DNA of 64,000 bases from Candidatus Lindowbacteria bacterium RIFCSPLOWO2_12_FULL_62_27 (GCA_001784175.1 MFPR01000041.1:57449-121448), one strand, 5' to 3'. Counted from the first letter of the stretch, positions 48,932 through 56,350 are shown. Notes: generated by a model from the sequence alone, not told the origin. Translations and numbers: made by a program.

Positions 48932-49872
48932 ACAGACATAGCTGGTTGCTGGGTCGACGGGGTCATTCTGACACTTTGACACTTTCGACTGCGGTGCTCA
49001 TCCTGTCGTTGATCGTGCTGACCGGCGCTCCGGCTCTGGCGGCGGATTCCGCGCGGGAGTTGCGCGACCTCGTGACCGGGACGCAAAACTCCGCGACCGC
49101 GCTTGCGGACAAGACGGCGGAGGACTTCCTCGCTTATCTCGTCCGCGTGAACGCGTCGCTGGACGAAAAGAAAATCACGAAGCCCGAACACCGCGCGGCG
49201 GTGATCGCCCCGGCGGCGAACGAGCTGGCGGACTCGATGCTCGCCGAGTTCGATGCGTTCGGCGTGAAACTGCTCGCCGGGTGGCGCAAGAAAGCTCCGC
49301 AGTTGTCTCCAATCGTATCGGAGATGCTGGACGACGAAGCGGACCGCCTGACCGAGTTTCTCCGTGCCGATCCGATGATGTTGGTCAGCCGCGCCGCGCG
49401 CACGTCGCGGTTGAGGGTTCAGGAACCGATCCGGCAGGGCATGGAATCGATGGCCGCCGCGGTGGAAGCTGCCGATTCGGGCCCGGGATTCATGCGGCGG
49501 CTTCAGCGCGCTCAGATCGTGGGCGACCGCGAAGTCGCCCGCGTGGTGCGGCGACGCGTGGGCCGGGAGGCGCAAAAGGTCGGAGACCGGATCGCGGACG
49601 CGTACCTGACATTTTTCCTCGCGTCGCAGAAATCATTGAATGAGTCGGCCATCTACGACAGCGCCGCCCGCCGGTCGATCCTCGAGCCGCAATCCAAAGC
49701 CGTGTCCGACTCGATGCTCGCCGACTTCGATGCCTTCACTGTCGCGACCAAGCAGGCCTTCGCGGGCGCCGGCGAGATCGTCCCGGTCGCCGCAACCGCC
49801 GCGCTGGACGAGGGCGAAACGCCCGACGGGAGCAACATCCGGCGTGCGCTGGACATGCAGGCGAAAAGGTGA
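48928..49872 (+). CDS. Secreted helical protein, paralogue B
   Basis: 314 residues. An extended signal peptide with a hydrophobic core (STAVLILSLIVLTGAPALAA) follows ~20 polar residues. It aligns along its length with the protein encoded at 47385: DKTAEDFLAYLVRVNASLDE against DKLAGDYSAFLVGAANVMDD, and KKAPQLSPIVSEMLDDEADR against KKAPGLRWTVSTALQSERDR. It has the same internal duplication (second copy YLTFFLASQKSLNESAIYDS to DAFTVATKQAFAGAG). Function unknown. Overlaps the ORF6N gene by 4 bases; the next gene begins 7 bases after its stop. Confidence 0.72.
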   Translation: MNRHSWLLGRRGHSDTLTLSTAVLILSLIVLTGAPALAADSARELRDLVTGTQNSATALADKTAEDFLAYLVRVNASLDEKKITKPEHRAAVIAPAANELADSMLAEFDAFGVKLLAGWRKKAPQLSPIVSEMLDDEADRLTEFLRADPMMLVSRAARTSRLRVQEPIRQGMESMAAAVEAADSGPGFMRRLQRAQIVGDREVARVVRRRVGREAQKVGDRIADAYLTFFLASQKSLNESAIYDSAARRSILEPQSKAVSDSMLADFDAFTVATKQAFAGAGEIVPVAATAALDEGETPDGSNIRRALDMQAKR

Positions 49873-49879
49873 AGACGCG

Positions 49880-50638
49880 ATGAGGCCGGCGATCCTTCGC
49901 GCGCCTGTTTCAGCCCTTCTCCTCGCCGGCGGATTCGTCTTGTTCGGACTCGCCCGCAGCGCGGACGCGGCCATGGCCATGCCGGCGTCCGGAGGCAGGC
50001 CGGGCTTAGGCCGGGGTGCGCTGATCCTTTCCAGCCTCGCCCCGTTTGCCGAGCCGGCCGGGGACGAGGGCGCGATGTATCTCGTGAGCGCCGGTCCGAT
50101 CAAGCCGGGCGTGACCCTCGGCCCGGACTCCCGGCCCATCACGCTTATGGCTGCGCAGGCCGTTGGCGTGGCCCGCGCGACGGGCAATCCCAAGGCATAC
50201 ACCATCCAGCCCGGCGAATTCACGTTCAATACGGAGGGCGCGATCAGCAAGGCGTTTGGGGACGCCGTCATTTCCTTCGTCGACGCCGCAGGCCAATCGT
50301 CCCTGGTCTTCGATGGGACCGAAATCGTGGCGCTTGCGATCGTTCCGGTATCGGCCGGCGCGGCGCAATATCAGGAAAAGCTGAATAACACGAAGGCGAT
50401 CGCGGCGCATCCGGAGAACGACCCGGTCACCGTGACGATGACCCCCTTCGTCCAGCCCGGCGGGAATACCTTCGTGTTCTCGAACATCACCGTCACCTAC
50501 GCCGGCGTGGAGTTCTTGAGAAAACACGAGTGGTCCGTGTCGCTGAGAATTTTCGGCGGCCTGAACCTGAAACTGATCGCCGAGACCCCGCCAAACTCGC
50601 TCAAATTCATCTTCCTCCCGGGAGAGCCCCAGCCGTGA
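49880..50638 (+). CDS. Exported hypothetical protein, beta-rich
   Basis: 252 residues from ATG 49880; the frame is open back to 49640, but that part overlaps paralogue B. Signal peptide: VSALLLAGGFVLFGLARSADA. The mature part is beta-rich with small hydrophobic strands (AMYLVSAGPIKPGVTL; EIVALAIVPVSAG; NTFVFSNITVTYAGVEFL). I do not recognise a family. It is the last gene of the coupled cluster that begins at 32731. Downstream lies a degraded mobile-type region. Confidence 0.65.
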   Translation: MRPAILRAPVSALLLAGGFVLFGLARSADAAMAMPASGGRPGLGRGALILSSLAPFAEPAGDEGAMYLVSAGPIKPGVTLGPDSRPITLMAAQAVGVARATGNPKAYTIQPGEFTFNTEGAISKAFGDAVISFVDAAGQSSLVFDGTEIVALAIVPVSAGAAQYQEKLNNTKAIAAHPENDPVTVTMTPFVQPGGNTFVFSNITVTYAGVEFLRKHEWSVSLRIFGGLNLKLIAETPPNSLKFIFLPGEPQP

Positions 50639-50663
50639 AGAGGACATTCGCGTCGTTTTCTCG

Positions 50664-50744
50664 GAGCGATTGTAACAAAGCGGCGTCCTCTGCATTCCCC
50701 GCGGCGAATTTTTGAGGACGATTCATCCCCTCAAGAAATTGACT
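50664..50744 (+). pseudogene. 3' remnant of a second AAA/DUF4143 ATPase gene
   Basis: These 81 bases match the 3' end of the intact ATPase gene (52018-52098) at about 66 of 81 positions. Translated in the same frame they read ERL-stop-QSGVLCIPRGEFL then IHPLKKL, against ERLKQGGVLCLPCDEFL then IHPHKKL. The internal stop and the lack of any upstream coding part show it is a decayed copy, left by an earlier insertion or by recombination between tandem copies. Confidence 0.8.
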
Positions 50745-50804
50745 CCTTCGGGAACTCGACAACCTCAGCCCGGCGATGATATGTAAGGTCTTGAGCATGG
50801 AAGC

Positions 50805-50853
50805 GAGCCCGTAGCTCAGTCGGTAGAGCAGCGGCCTTTTAAGCCGAGTCCGT
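50805..50853 (+). tRNA. Truncated tRNA-Lys (TTT), 5' two-thirds only
   Basis: GAGCCCG could be the 5' acceptor strand. A normal D-arm follows (GCTC-AGTCGGTA-GAGC), then an anticodon arm with loop CTTTTAA (anticodon TTT) and a stem with one mismatch at its base (G-A). After that the sequence departs: no T-arm (GGTTCGA) and no matching CGGGCTC 3' acceptor strand follow. It is probably a tRNA fragment cut by insertion of the downstream segment, and not functional. Confidence 0.65.
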
Positions 50854-50888
50854 GTATCTGAATATCCAGGCAGCGCGACTATAATCCT

Positions 50889-50917
50889 TTGACATGCCCC
50901 TGGGAGTAGGTTACAAT
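50889..50917 (+). promoter_or_regulatory. Strong sigma-70-type promoter for the ATPase-kinase-regulator operon
   Basis: TTGACA (50889-50894), 17-base spacer, TACAAT (50912-50917): a perfect -35 and five of six -10 positions. Transcription would begin near 50924, ~26 bases before ATG 50950. It lies just past the point where the tRNA is interrupted, so it probably arrived with the inserted ATPase gene. Confidence 0.8.
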
Positions 50918-50949
50918 CTGGATATGTCAATTCCAATTTGCGAGACAAA

Positions 50950-52110
50950 ATGGAAGTAATCAACCGATTCGTGTCAGAAGCCGGGCAGAGCTTTTTCCTG
51001 TTCGGTCCGCGGGGAACGGGGAAGTCCACATGGGTCAGGCGGCGGTTCGGCGCCGCGCTTCGAATCGACCTTCTCGCGCCGGACGTTTTCCGCGAGTACA
51101 GCGCCCGGCCGGAACGCTTAAGAGAGCTGGCCGCGGGGAACCCCCGCGCCCGGGTGATCGTCATCGACGAGGTCCAGAAAGTCCCTGATCTCTTGGGCGT
51201 TGTTCACGGGTTGATCGAGGAAAAGCGGGGCCTGCGTTTCGTGCTGACGGGATCCAGTTCCCGAAAACTGAAACGCTCCGGCGTGGATCTCATGGCCGGC
51301 CGCGCCGTCATCCGGACGATCCACCCGTTCATGGCGGCGGAACTCGACAACCGGTTTCATTTTGAAAAGGCGCTCCGGATCGGACTTCTGCCCCTGGTCT
51401 GGAACTCACCGGATCCCGCGGAGGTTTTGAAAACCTACGCCGCCCTGTACGTCCGGGAAGAGGTCCAGATGGAGGGATTGGTTCGCAACGTCGGGAATTT
51501 TTCCCGGTTCCTGGAAGCGGTCAGTTTCAGTCATGCTGCGATTCTGAATATCAGCAACCTGTCCCGGGAATGCGGGGTCGAGCGCAAGACCGTTGAGGGC
51601 TATGTATCGATCCTGGAGGATTTGCTGTTGGGATTTCGCCTGCCGGTTTTTACTAAACGCGCCCGCCGGGCGGTGAGCATGCATCCCAAATTCTTTTTGT
51701 TCGACGCCGGCGTGTTTCGGTCCTTGCGGCCCACCGGCCCTCTTGATCGGCCGGCGGAAATCGACGGCGCCGCCCTGGAGGGACTGGTGGCCCAGCATCT
51801 GCGGGCCTGGATCGATTACCGGCGCGCCCGAAATCAGCTTTTTTTCTGGCGAAGCCGCGCCGGTCTCGAGGTCGATTTCGTCGTGTATGGCCCGGACGGC
51901 TTCCTGGCGATCGAAGTTAAAAATACTAACCGGATTCGCCCGGAGGATTTGCGCGGCCTGAAGAGCTTCAAAGACGAATATCCGCAAAGCCAAGCCATCC
52001 TTTTGTATCGCGGAACAGAGCGATTGAAACAAGGCGGCGTCCTCTGCCTTCCATGCGATGAATTTTTGAGCGGGATTCACCCCCACAAAAAATTGATGAC
52101 GGCGACATGA
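50950..52110 (+). CDS. AAA ATPase with DUF4143 C-terminal domain
   Basis: 386 residues from ATG 50950 (a TTG at 50938 is possible). The P-loop AAA_14 domain has Walker A FGPRGTGKST, Walker B RVIVIDEVQKV and sensor VLTGSSSRKL. The DUF4143 half follows with a winged-helix-like part (ISNLSRECGVERKTVEGYVS) and a nuclease-like fold end (AGLEVDFVVYGPDGFLAIEVKN), where the D and E-x-K residues resemble a PD-(D/E)xK site. Such genes are frequent, mobile and multi-copy in archaea and bacteria; their function is not settled. The stop overlaps the histidine kinase start by 4 bases. A decayed copy of its 3' end lies 1354 bases upstream. Confidence 0.9.
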   Translation: MEVINRFVSEAGQSFFLFGPRGTGKSTWVRRRFGAALRIDLLAPDVFREYSARPERLRELAAGNPRARVIVIDEVQKVPDLLGVVHGLIEEKRGLRFVLTGSSSRKLKRSGVDLMAGRAVIRTIHPFMAAELDNRFHFEKALRIGLLPLVWNSPDPAEVLKTYAALYVREEVQMEGLVRNVGNFSRFLEAVSFSHAAILNISNLSRECGVERKTVEGYVSILEDLLLGFRLPVFTKRARRAVSMHPKFFLFDAGVFRSLRPTGPLDRPAEIDGAALEGLVAQHLRAWIDYRRARNQLFFWRSRAGLEVDFVVYGPDGFLAIEVKNTNRIRPEDLRGLKSFKDEYPQSQAILLYRGTERLKQGGVLCLPCDEFLSGIHPHKKLMTAT

Positions 52111-53288
52111 GGGCGGTCAAGGGTCAGGTCGAACTGGTCGTCCGGATGTGCCGGAAGGTCTTGGCGAAGGAAAGCGTCCACGGGCAATTGATGGAAATTT
52201 GCCGGGAAATTCGAAGACATTTCGGATTTTCGCGCGTGGTCATTTTTCTCGTCGATGAAGTCTTGCGCCAGATTCGCGGCGCGGCGGGCAGCGGTCTGCG
52301 GCTGACCTACATCCGCAGTCAGGCGTTTCCGATCGAGAACCGCGGGGGGATCGAAATCCCCAACGCGATTTCGCGGTGCGCGGCGACCGGGAGGCCGGAG
52401 ACCTGCCGGCTCCGGATTGCCGACGCCGGGTATCGAAAATTTGTGCGCGGAAAATCGCCCTTGAACAGAACCTACGCGAAAGAATACGCGCTTCTGCCCC
52501 TCAAGGTTCGGGGCCGGACATTTGCGGTGATCGCGGTGTCGGTCATGGAGGGGGAAGGCACGCTCACGGACGAAACCGTCGCCACGCTTGCGTCATTCGC
52601 CGATTTCGTGTCGCTCGTGATTCTGCAGGCGAAGGAATTGCAGGAGCGGCGGCGGCTGGAGCGGGAGATCGAGTCGGTCAGCGAGCAGATCCAGCGCCGG
52701 CTGGGCCAGGATTTCCATGATGGCCTTGGCCAGGACCTCACCGGCATCCGCATGCGCGCGGAGCTGATGGAGGAGCGCCTGAACGGCGTGTCGGCCGAGG
52801 CCGCGGCCGACGCACAACGAATTGTCAAGTTGGCCAGGCAGGCCGTCGAACGCGCGAGAAAATTGTCACGGGGGTTGTATCCGGTGACGCTCGAACGGCA
52901 TGGACTCCTGTCGGCGCTACAGGAGCTGGCGGACAGCGCGACGCTGATGTACGGCATTCGATGTTCGGTGTCGGCTCCGCGGAGAATCGACATTCGCAAG
53001 AGCACAACCGCCATTCAGCTTTACCGGATCGCCCAGGAATCGGTGCACAACGCCGTCAAGCATGGCCGGGCGGGCCGCGTGACCGTTGGACTGTTACGGC
53101 GGAAAGGCCGCGGCGTACTCGAGATCACAGATGACGGCACGGGCTTCGACACACACACAAAATCCACGGGCATGGGGTTGAATGTCATGCGCCACCGGGC
53201 TGAACTCATCGACGGCGAACTGCGCATCCGCGCGATGCGGCCGTCCGGCACTCGGGTGCTGTGCCGGTTCCCTCTGCCATCCAAATGA
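52107..53288 (+). CDS. Soluble sensor histidine kinase, NarL/LiaS type with GAF-like domain
   Basis: 393 residues, no membrane segment. Residues ~10-175 form a GAF-like sensor (HFGFSRVVIFLVDEVLRQIR; EYALLPLKVRGRTFAVIAVS). A coiled linker follows, then the HisKA_3 box RLGQDFHDGLGQDLTGI with the phospho-acceptor His204. The HATPase_c domain has QLYRIAQESVHNAVKHG (N box), EITDDGTGFD and STGMGLNVMRHRA. It probably senses a cytoplasmic or diffusible signal and phosphorylates the regulator encoded next, whose start overlaps its stop by 4 bases. It is also coupled to the ATPase upstream, an uncommon partnership. Confidence 0.93.
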   Translation: MRAVKGQVELVVRMCRKVLAKESVHGQLMEICREIRRHFGFSRVVIFLVDEVLRQIRGAAGSGLRLTYIRSQAFPIENRGGIEIPNAISRCAATGRPETCRLRIADAGYRKFVRGKSPLNRTYAKEYALLPLKVRGRTFAVIAVSVMEGEGTLTDETVATLASFADFVSLVILQAKELQERRRLEREIESVSEQIQRRLGQDFHDGLGQDLTGIRMRAELMEERLNGVSAEAAADAQRIVKLARQAVERARKLSRGLYPVTLERHGLLSALQELADSATLMYGIRCSVSAPRRIDIRKSTTAIQLYRIAQESVHNAVKHGRAGRVTVGLLRRKGRGVLEITDDGTGFDTHTKSTGMGLNVMRHRAELIDGELRIRAMRPSGTRVLCRFPLPSK

Positions 53289-53956
53289 AAAAATCCCGGG
53301 TGCGACCCGAGTCTTCTTCCGTGCGGATTCTGATCGTGGACGATCATCCGGTCGTCCGCGAGGGTATCGCGGAACGCATTCGCCGGGAACAGGGCTGGTC
53401 GGTATGCGGAGAGGCCGAAGATGGCCCCGGCGCAATTGACATGGTCCGAAAACGGGCGCCGGATCTGGCCACGGTTGACCTTACGCTGAAAACCGGAGGC
53501 GGGCTCGAATTGATCAAGACGCTCAAATCCATTCGCCCCAAACTGAAAGTCGTTGTGGTGTCCATGCACGATGAGGCGCTCTATGCCGAACGCGCCATCC
53601 GCGCGGGCGCCTCGGGCTACGTGTCGAAGCAGGAGCCGATGTCGGAAATCGTGCGGGCGATTCGGACGGTTCTCGCGGGCGACATCGCCGTGAGCGAAGG
53701 GTTCGGCCGGAAAGTCCTTCAGGATTGGGCGGAATCAACGCCGAAGCGCGGATCAAAACCGGTCGAATCTTTGAGCGACCGCGAGCTGGAGATTTTGCGT
53801 CTGATCGGCGGCGGTCTCGCCACCCGGCAGATCGCGGCGGAATTGAACATCGGCGTCAAAACGGTCGAGACGTATCGCCTGCGGCTTAAGAAGAAACTGA
53901 AACTCACATCCGCCGCCGCGCTGGTCCGTTACGCCGCGCGGAACATCGAGGGATAA
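53285..53956 (+). CDS. NarL/LuxR-family response regulator
   Basis: 223 residues from ATG 53285, which overlaps the kinase stop as ATGA (an upstream in-frame start at 53261 is less likely). The receiver domain has RILIVDDHPVVREG, the phosphorylated Asp65 in LATVDLTLKTGG, the switch Ser in VVVVSMHDEA and the Lys in YVSKQEPM. The C-terminal LuxR-type helix-turn-helix reads LSDRELEILRLIGGG, then IAAELNIGVKTVETYRLRLK. It should be a DNA-binding regulator controlled by the neighbouring kinase; target genes are not evident. Confidence 0.95.
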   Translation: MKKSRVRPESSSVRILIVDDHPVVREGIAERIRREQGWSVCGEAEDGPGAIDMVRKRAPDLATVDLTLKTGGGLELIKTLKSIRPKLKVVVVSMHDEALYAERAIRAGASGYVSKQEPMSEIVRAIRTVLAGDIAVSEGFGRKVLQDWAESTPKRGSKPVESLSDRELEILRLIGGGLATRQIAAELNIGVKTVETYRLRLKKKLKLTSAAALVRYAARNIEG

Positions 53957-53978
53957 GCCGACCGCCGGCTTTGATTTT
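53955..53978 (+). terminator. Possible rho-independent terminator
   Basis: AAGCCG-ACCGC-CGGCTT forms a 6-base-pair stem with a 5-base loop directly after the response regulator stop, followed by TGATTTT. The stem is short and the U-tract is interrupted, so it is a modest candidate. It sits between the regulator gene and the convergent DUF2442 gene. Confidence 0.45.
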
Positions 53979-54001
53979 GGGCATTCGTTGATCAGGCGGC
54001 C

Positions 54002-54262
54002 TTAACGATAAACCAACGGATACCGGGCGGGGTCCCGGAGCGCGGACACTTCCAAATCGACGTCGAGTTTGGGCCAGTGGAGGTGGGTATCGTGGAGGAT
54101 TCGGACTTGGGACACATCGCTGATCCTCGCGCCTTTGAACCACGGATAGTTTTTGTATGGAAGGAAATGCTCTTCGCCGGCCAGCCACAGCCAGATGCCG
54201 TGGTTGGAAACGTTGGTCACTTCAACTTTTGAAGTGTTTCCGCCACGCGTTTTTAATTTCAT
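54002..54262 (-). CDS. DUF2442-like small protein
   Basis: 86 residues from ATG 54262, with GGGAGAG a few bases upstream (on the minus strand). The frame extends further up, but only the part from MKLKTRGGN onward matches the DUF2442 pattern (VEVTNVSNHGIWLWLAGEEH, then FPLY-like FLPYKNYPWFKGARISDV and LHWPKLDVDLEV). DUF2442 proteins commonly sit beside DUF4160 proteins, as here, and the pair is suspected to be toxin-antitoxin-like or mobile; this is not established. The start lies 41 bases inside the DUF4160 gene. Confidence 0.8.
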   Translation of the reverse strand: MKLKTRGGNTSKVEVTNVSNHGIWLWLAGEEHFLPYKNYPWFKGARISDVSQVRILHDTHLHWPKLDVDLEVSALRDPARYPLVYR

Positions 54263-54461
54263 CTTTTCTCTCCCGGACGATTTTTCGGGCTTCGTCCACC
54301 CGCTTCTTTGACAATCCATAATTCTTCGCAAGAACAACGGACGGTTCCAACCAAAACTTTGCTTCCCCGTCGGCGCAATACACGTGAACGTGCATCCGTT
54401 TTTCTTCCAGCGAAAAAAAGAAGAACCGGTATCCCTTCCGCCTGAAAACTGTCGGACTCAT
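54222..54461 (-). CDS. DUF4160-domain small protein
   Basis: 79 residues: SPTVFRRKGYRFFFFSLEEK, MHVHVYCADGEAKFWLEP and YGLSKKRVDEARKIVRERKD match the short DUF4160 family (usually 75-90 residues) end to end. It is the first gene of a two-gene unit with the DUF2442 gene, which it overlaps by 41 bases. The promoter just upstream leaves almost no leader, so translation may be leaderless. Function is unknown; pairs like this are often carried on mobile DNA, consistent with the neighbouring insertion sequence. Confidence 0.85.
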   Translation of the reverse strand: MSPTVFRRKGYRFFFFSLEEKRMHVHVYCADGEAKFWLEPSVVLAKNYGLSKKRVDEARKIVRERKDEIKNAWRKHFKS

Positions 54462-54466
54462 TGTAC

Positions 54467-54495
54467 ATTATCGCATGGCCGTTGACGGTTGTAAA
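54467..54495 (-). promoter_or_regulatory. Promoter of the DUF4160-DUF2442 pair
   Basis: On the minus strand, TTTACA (54495-54490), 17-base spacer, GATAAT (54472-54467): five of six matches in each box. Only five bases separate the -10 box from the ATG at 54461, so transcription would begin at or just inside the start codon, implying a leaderless transcript. Confidence 0.7.
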
Positions 54496-54797
54496 TTTGT
54501 CTTGCCTGACGGCAGCGATTCCGCATATGGACGGCGGACCGCTACTGGCGTGATCGATTTTGTTCAAATTCGCATGGCCGCAGTTGTTCCTCCTTCCTCC
54601 ACAACTGAAATCAACTGAAAAGGGGACAGTGAACTGGGGCTGGTTCAACTACGAAATGACGCGAATGATCGCGAAAGAAGACAGTTTACCTGTGAATCAT
54701 TTCGCGTATATTCGCGCCTTTCGTAGTTGAAGGTTTCCAATCCGCCGTCTACTGCGGGATTCCATCAACCGAAAGGAAAATAATCGCCGGATCCCTG
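54496..54797. other. Non-coding gap between the DUF4160 gene and the insertion sequence
   Basis: No gene found. It contains short repeats (CAACTGAAA twice near 54601-54620) and a long imperfect inverted repeat at 54644-54731, described separately. The right part runs into the transposase 3' end without a recognisable terminal repeat. Confidence 0.6.
54644..54731. repeat. 88-base imperfect inverted repeat
   Basis: The outer arms TTCAACTACGAAA and TTTCGTAGTTGAA are perfect (13 bases). Inside, GCGAATGATCGCGAAA and TTTCGCGTATATTCGC continue the pairing with mismatches, giving ~33-base arms around a ~20-base loop. It looks like a MITE-like or hairpin element next to the insertion sequence; no coding potential. 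Confidence 0.75.
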
Positions 54798-56057
54798 TCA
54801 TGATGTATCCGGTATAATGTCCGACCCGGCATAGAAATTCGCTTTGATCCGATCCACCCAATATCGGATGCTCTTGTCAATGCGCATGGCCGCCTTCACA
54901 TTCAGACGAATGAAAGCATGAAATAAATTGTACGCCACGAATAATAACAGCCAGATCACCGTCATCGCGTTCACGTCATGTTTGTAGACGTGGTCGGCGT
55001 GCCACTCGTTCACCAATTCGTTGAACCCTTCGTTCTCCACCGCCCAGCGGCGGTGTCCGCCTTTCACCGCCGCGCGACTTGGGAATTTCTCCTTCGACAA
55101 CGTCATCACCCACCACCATCCGGCCGTCTTCACCTCCAACCGCCCGTCTTTCTGCCTTCGAATAGTTTGTGTCTCAACCGTCCGCACCACCCGCACCGGC
55201 CGATCCATCGCGTCCCACGACTCAAAGCCCTCCAGGTCCCAGCACCGGTAGACCTTTCCGTCTTCCTCCCACTGCTCCGGCGTCATCTTGTCCATCAGCC
55301 CCTCCGCGTCCCTCAGCACTTCCCGCCGTTCGTCCTTCAACACCGCCATCGCGTCCTTCCCATAGTCCAGACACATTTTGAAAAACGGCGCACGGGCATA
55401 CAAACTGTCCGCCACCACCTTGTCGAAACTCCGGCCATAATCACGGATCACCCGCTCCAGGCACCTCACCGAGCACGCGACCTCGTCCTCGCCTCCAGCC
55501 TGCATCTCCATGTCCAACAAAATCGTCCATTCTCCGCAAACCCACATCGCCGTCACACACCGATGGTAATACTGGACCCGGTCCTCTTCCGACATGTGGA
55601 TCGTCCGTTCCAGACAGTCCGGACAGCACCTGAGAAAACTGGCGCTGATCTCATGCCCGTCCACCACCACCTGCCCCCGCCCCTCTTCAAACGCTTTCCG
55701 AAACGCCTTGTTTCGTTTCATCTTCCGGATCAATTTCCGACTCACCACGCGCAAATCTTTCGTCTCCACACTCGCCGTGATCCGCCCCATCTGATCCGCT
55801 TTCGGCAATCGTCCTCCTACCCACCGTTTGGCAAACCCTCCCCATTGATGCTGCTCCAGCGCGTTGAAACTCCCCACCCTCGCCAGCAACATCACCAAGA
55901 GCCCACGCGCCACAGCCGGCGTCTGGTACTCCCCCTCGCCCTTGCGCGTGTCGCCCACCTGCCGGATCATCTCCGACAGCCCATAGACCCGATCCGCGTA
56001 CTTCAATAATCTCCGAAGAATCTCCTCTATCCCTCCCGTTCTCTCAACTTCCACCAC
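54798..56057 (-). CDS. DDE-type transposase of an IS with an accessory gene
   Basis: 419 residues. An RNase-H-like transposase: first Asp in GQVVVDGHEISAS, second Asp in KVVADSLYARAPF, and Glu in RRWAVENEGFNELVNEW, the last in a form close to IS4-type (R...E) signatures. A CxxC pair (RCCPDCLE) lies after the first Asp. The C-terminus has a hydrophobic segment (VIWLLLFVAYNLFHAF) common in such transposases. The gene appears intact. Its start lies 31 bases inside the DUF6788-like gene, and the two make up the element; I found no clear terminal inverted repeats. Confidence 0.85.
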   Translation of the reverse strand: MVEVERTGGIEEILRRLLKYADRVYGLSEMIRQVGDTRKGEGEYQTPAVARGLLVMLLARVGSFNALEQHQWGGFAKRWVGGRLPKADQMGRITASVETKDLRVVSRKLIRKMKRNKAFRKAFEEGRGQVVVDGHEISASFLRCCPDCLERTIHMSEEDRVQYYHRCVTAMWVCGEWTILLDMEMQAGGEDEVACSVRCLERVIRDYGRSFDKVVADSLYARAPFFKMCLDYGKDAMAVLKDERREVLRDAEGLMDKMTPEQWEEDGKVYRCWDLEGFESWDAMDRPVRVVRTVETQTIRRQKDGRLEVKTAGWWWVMTLSKEKFPSRAAVKGGHRRWAVENEGFNELVNEWHADHVYKHDVNAMTVIWLLLFVAYNLFHAFIRLNVKAAMRIDKSIRYWVDRIKANFYAGSDIIPDTS

Positions 56058-56350
56058 TGCACACGTGAAATCTTCTCCAAAAGATCCGTGGCCTCACGAT
56101 ATTCCTTGATCCACATCCGAACTCGTTTCTCCCATGCTTTGGGCACATAGACTTGCCGGCGTTTGCCGTTGTCACTTCGTTCCAGCACCAGTTGTACGTG
56201 CTTTTCACCCCTCGTGCATTTACATCCTGCCTTGCCGCATGTCCCTTCCCGCACGCACAATGTACCGCGCAGGTATTCCCTCCGGTGAACCACTTTGGCC
56301 AGCCGGGCTCTCCATTCCCGTTCGGCCGATGTCATTTGACTTCGACGCAT
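56027..56350 (-). CDS. IS accessory protein, DUF6788-like
   Basis: 107 residues from ATG 56350, with an excellent ribosome-binding site (AAGGAGG, 7 bases upstream). The sequence YLRGTLCVREGTCGKAGCKC has a paired-cysteine motif (RxGTCGKxGCKC) and is followed by VYVPKAWEKRVRMWIKEYRE, the pattern of DUF6788-type small proteins found beside transposase genes. It probably binds DNA or zinc and aids the transposase encoded immediately downstream with a 31-base overlap. Its promoter lies at 56405-56378 on the minus strand. Confidence 0.8.
   Translation of the reverse strand: MRRSQMTSAEREWRARLAKVVHRREYLRGTLCVREGTCGKAGCKCTRGEKHVQLVLERSDNGKRRQVYVPKAWEKRVRMWIKEYREATDLLEKISRVQWWKLREREG

Larger units (their letters stand above)
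50639..50949. other. 311-base intergenic region with decayed and mobile-element traces
   Basis: No intact gene. It holds, in order, the ATPase 3' remnant, ~60 bases with nothing recognisable, the truncated tRNA-Lys, and a strong promoter pointing to the intact ATPase gene. CTGAATATCCAG (50859-50870) and CTGGATATG downstream are roughly inverted copies that could mark a former junction. Confidence 0.6.

Noticed and set aside
50805-50853. Intact tRNA-Lys
   Set aside because: The T-arm and 3' acceptor strand are missing, so it cannot fold into a full tRNA.
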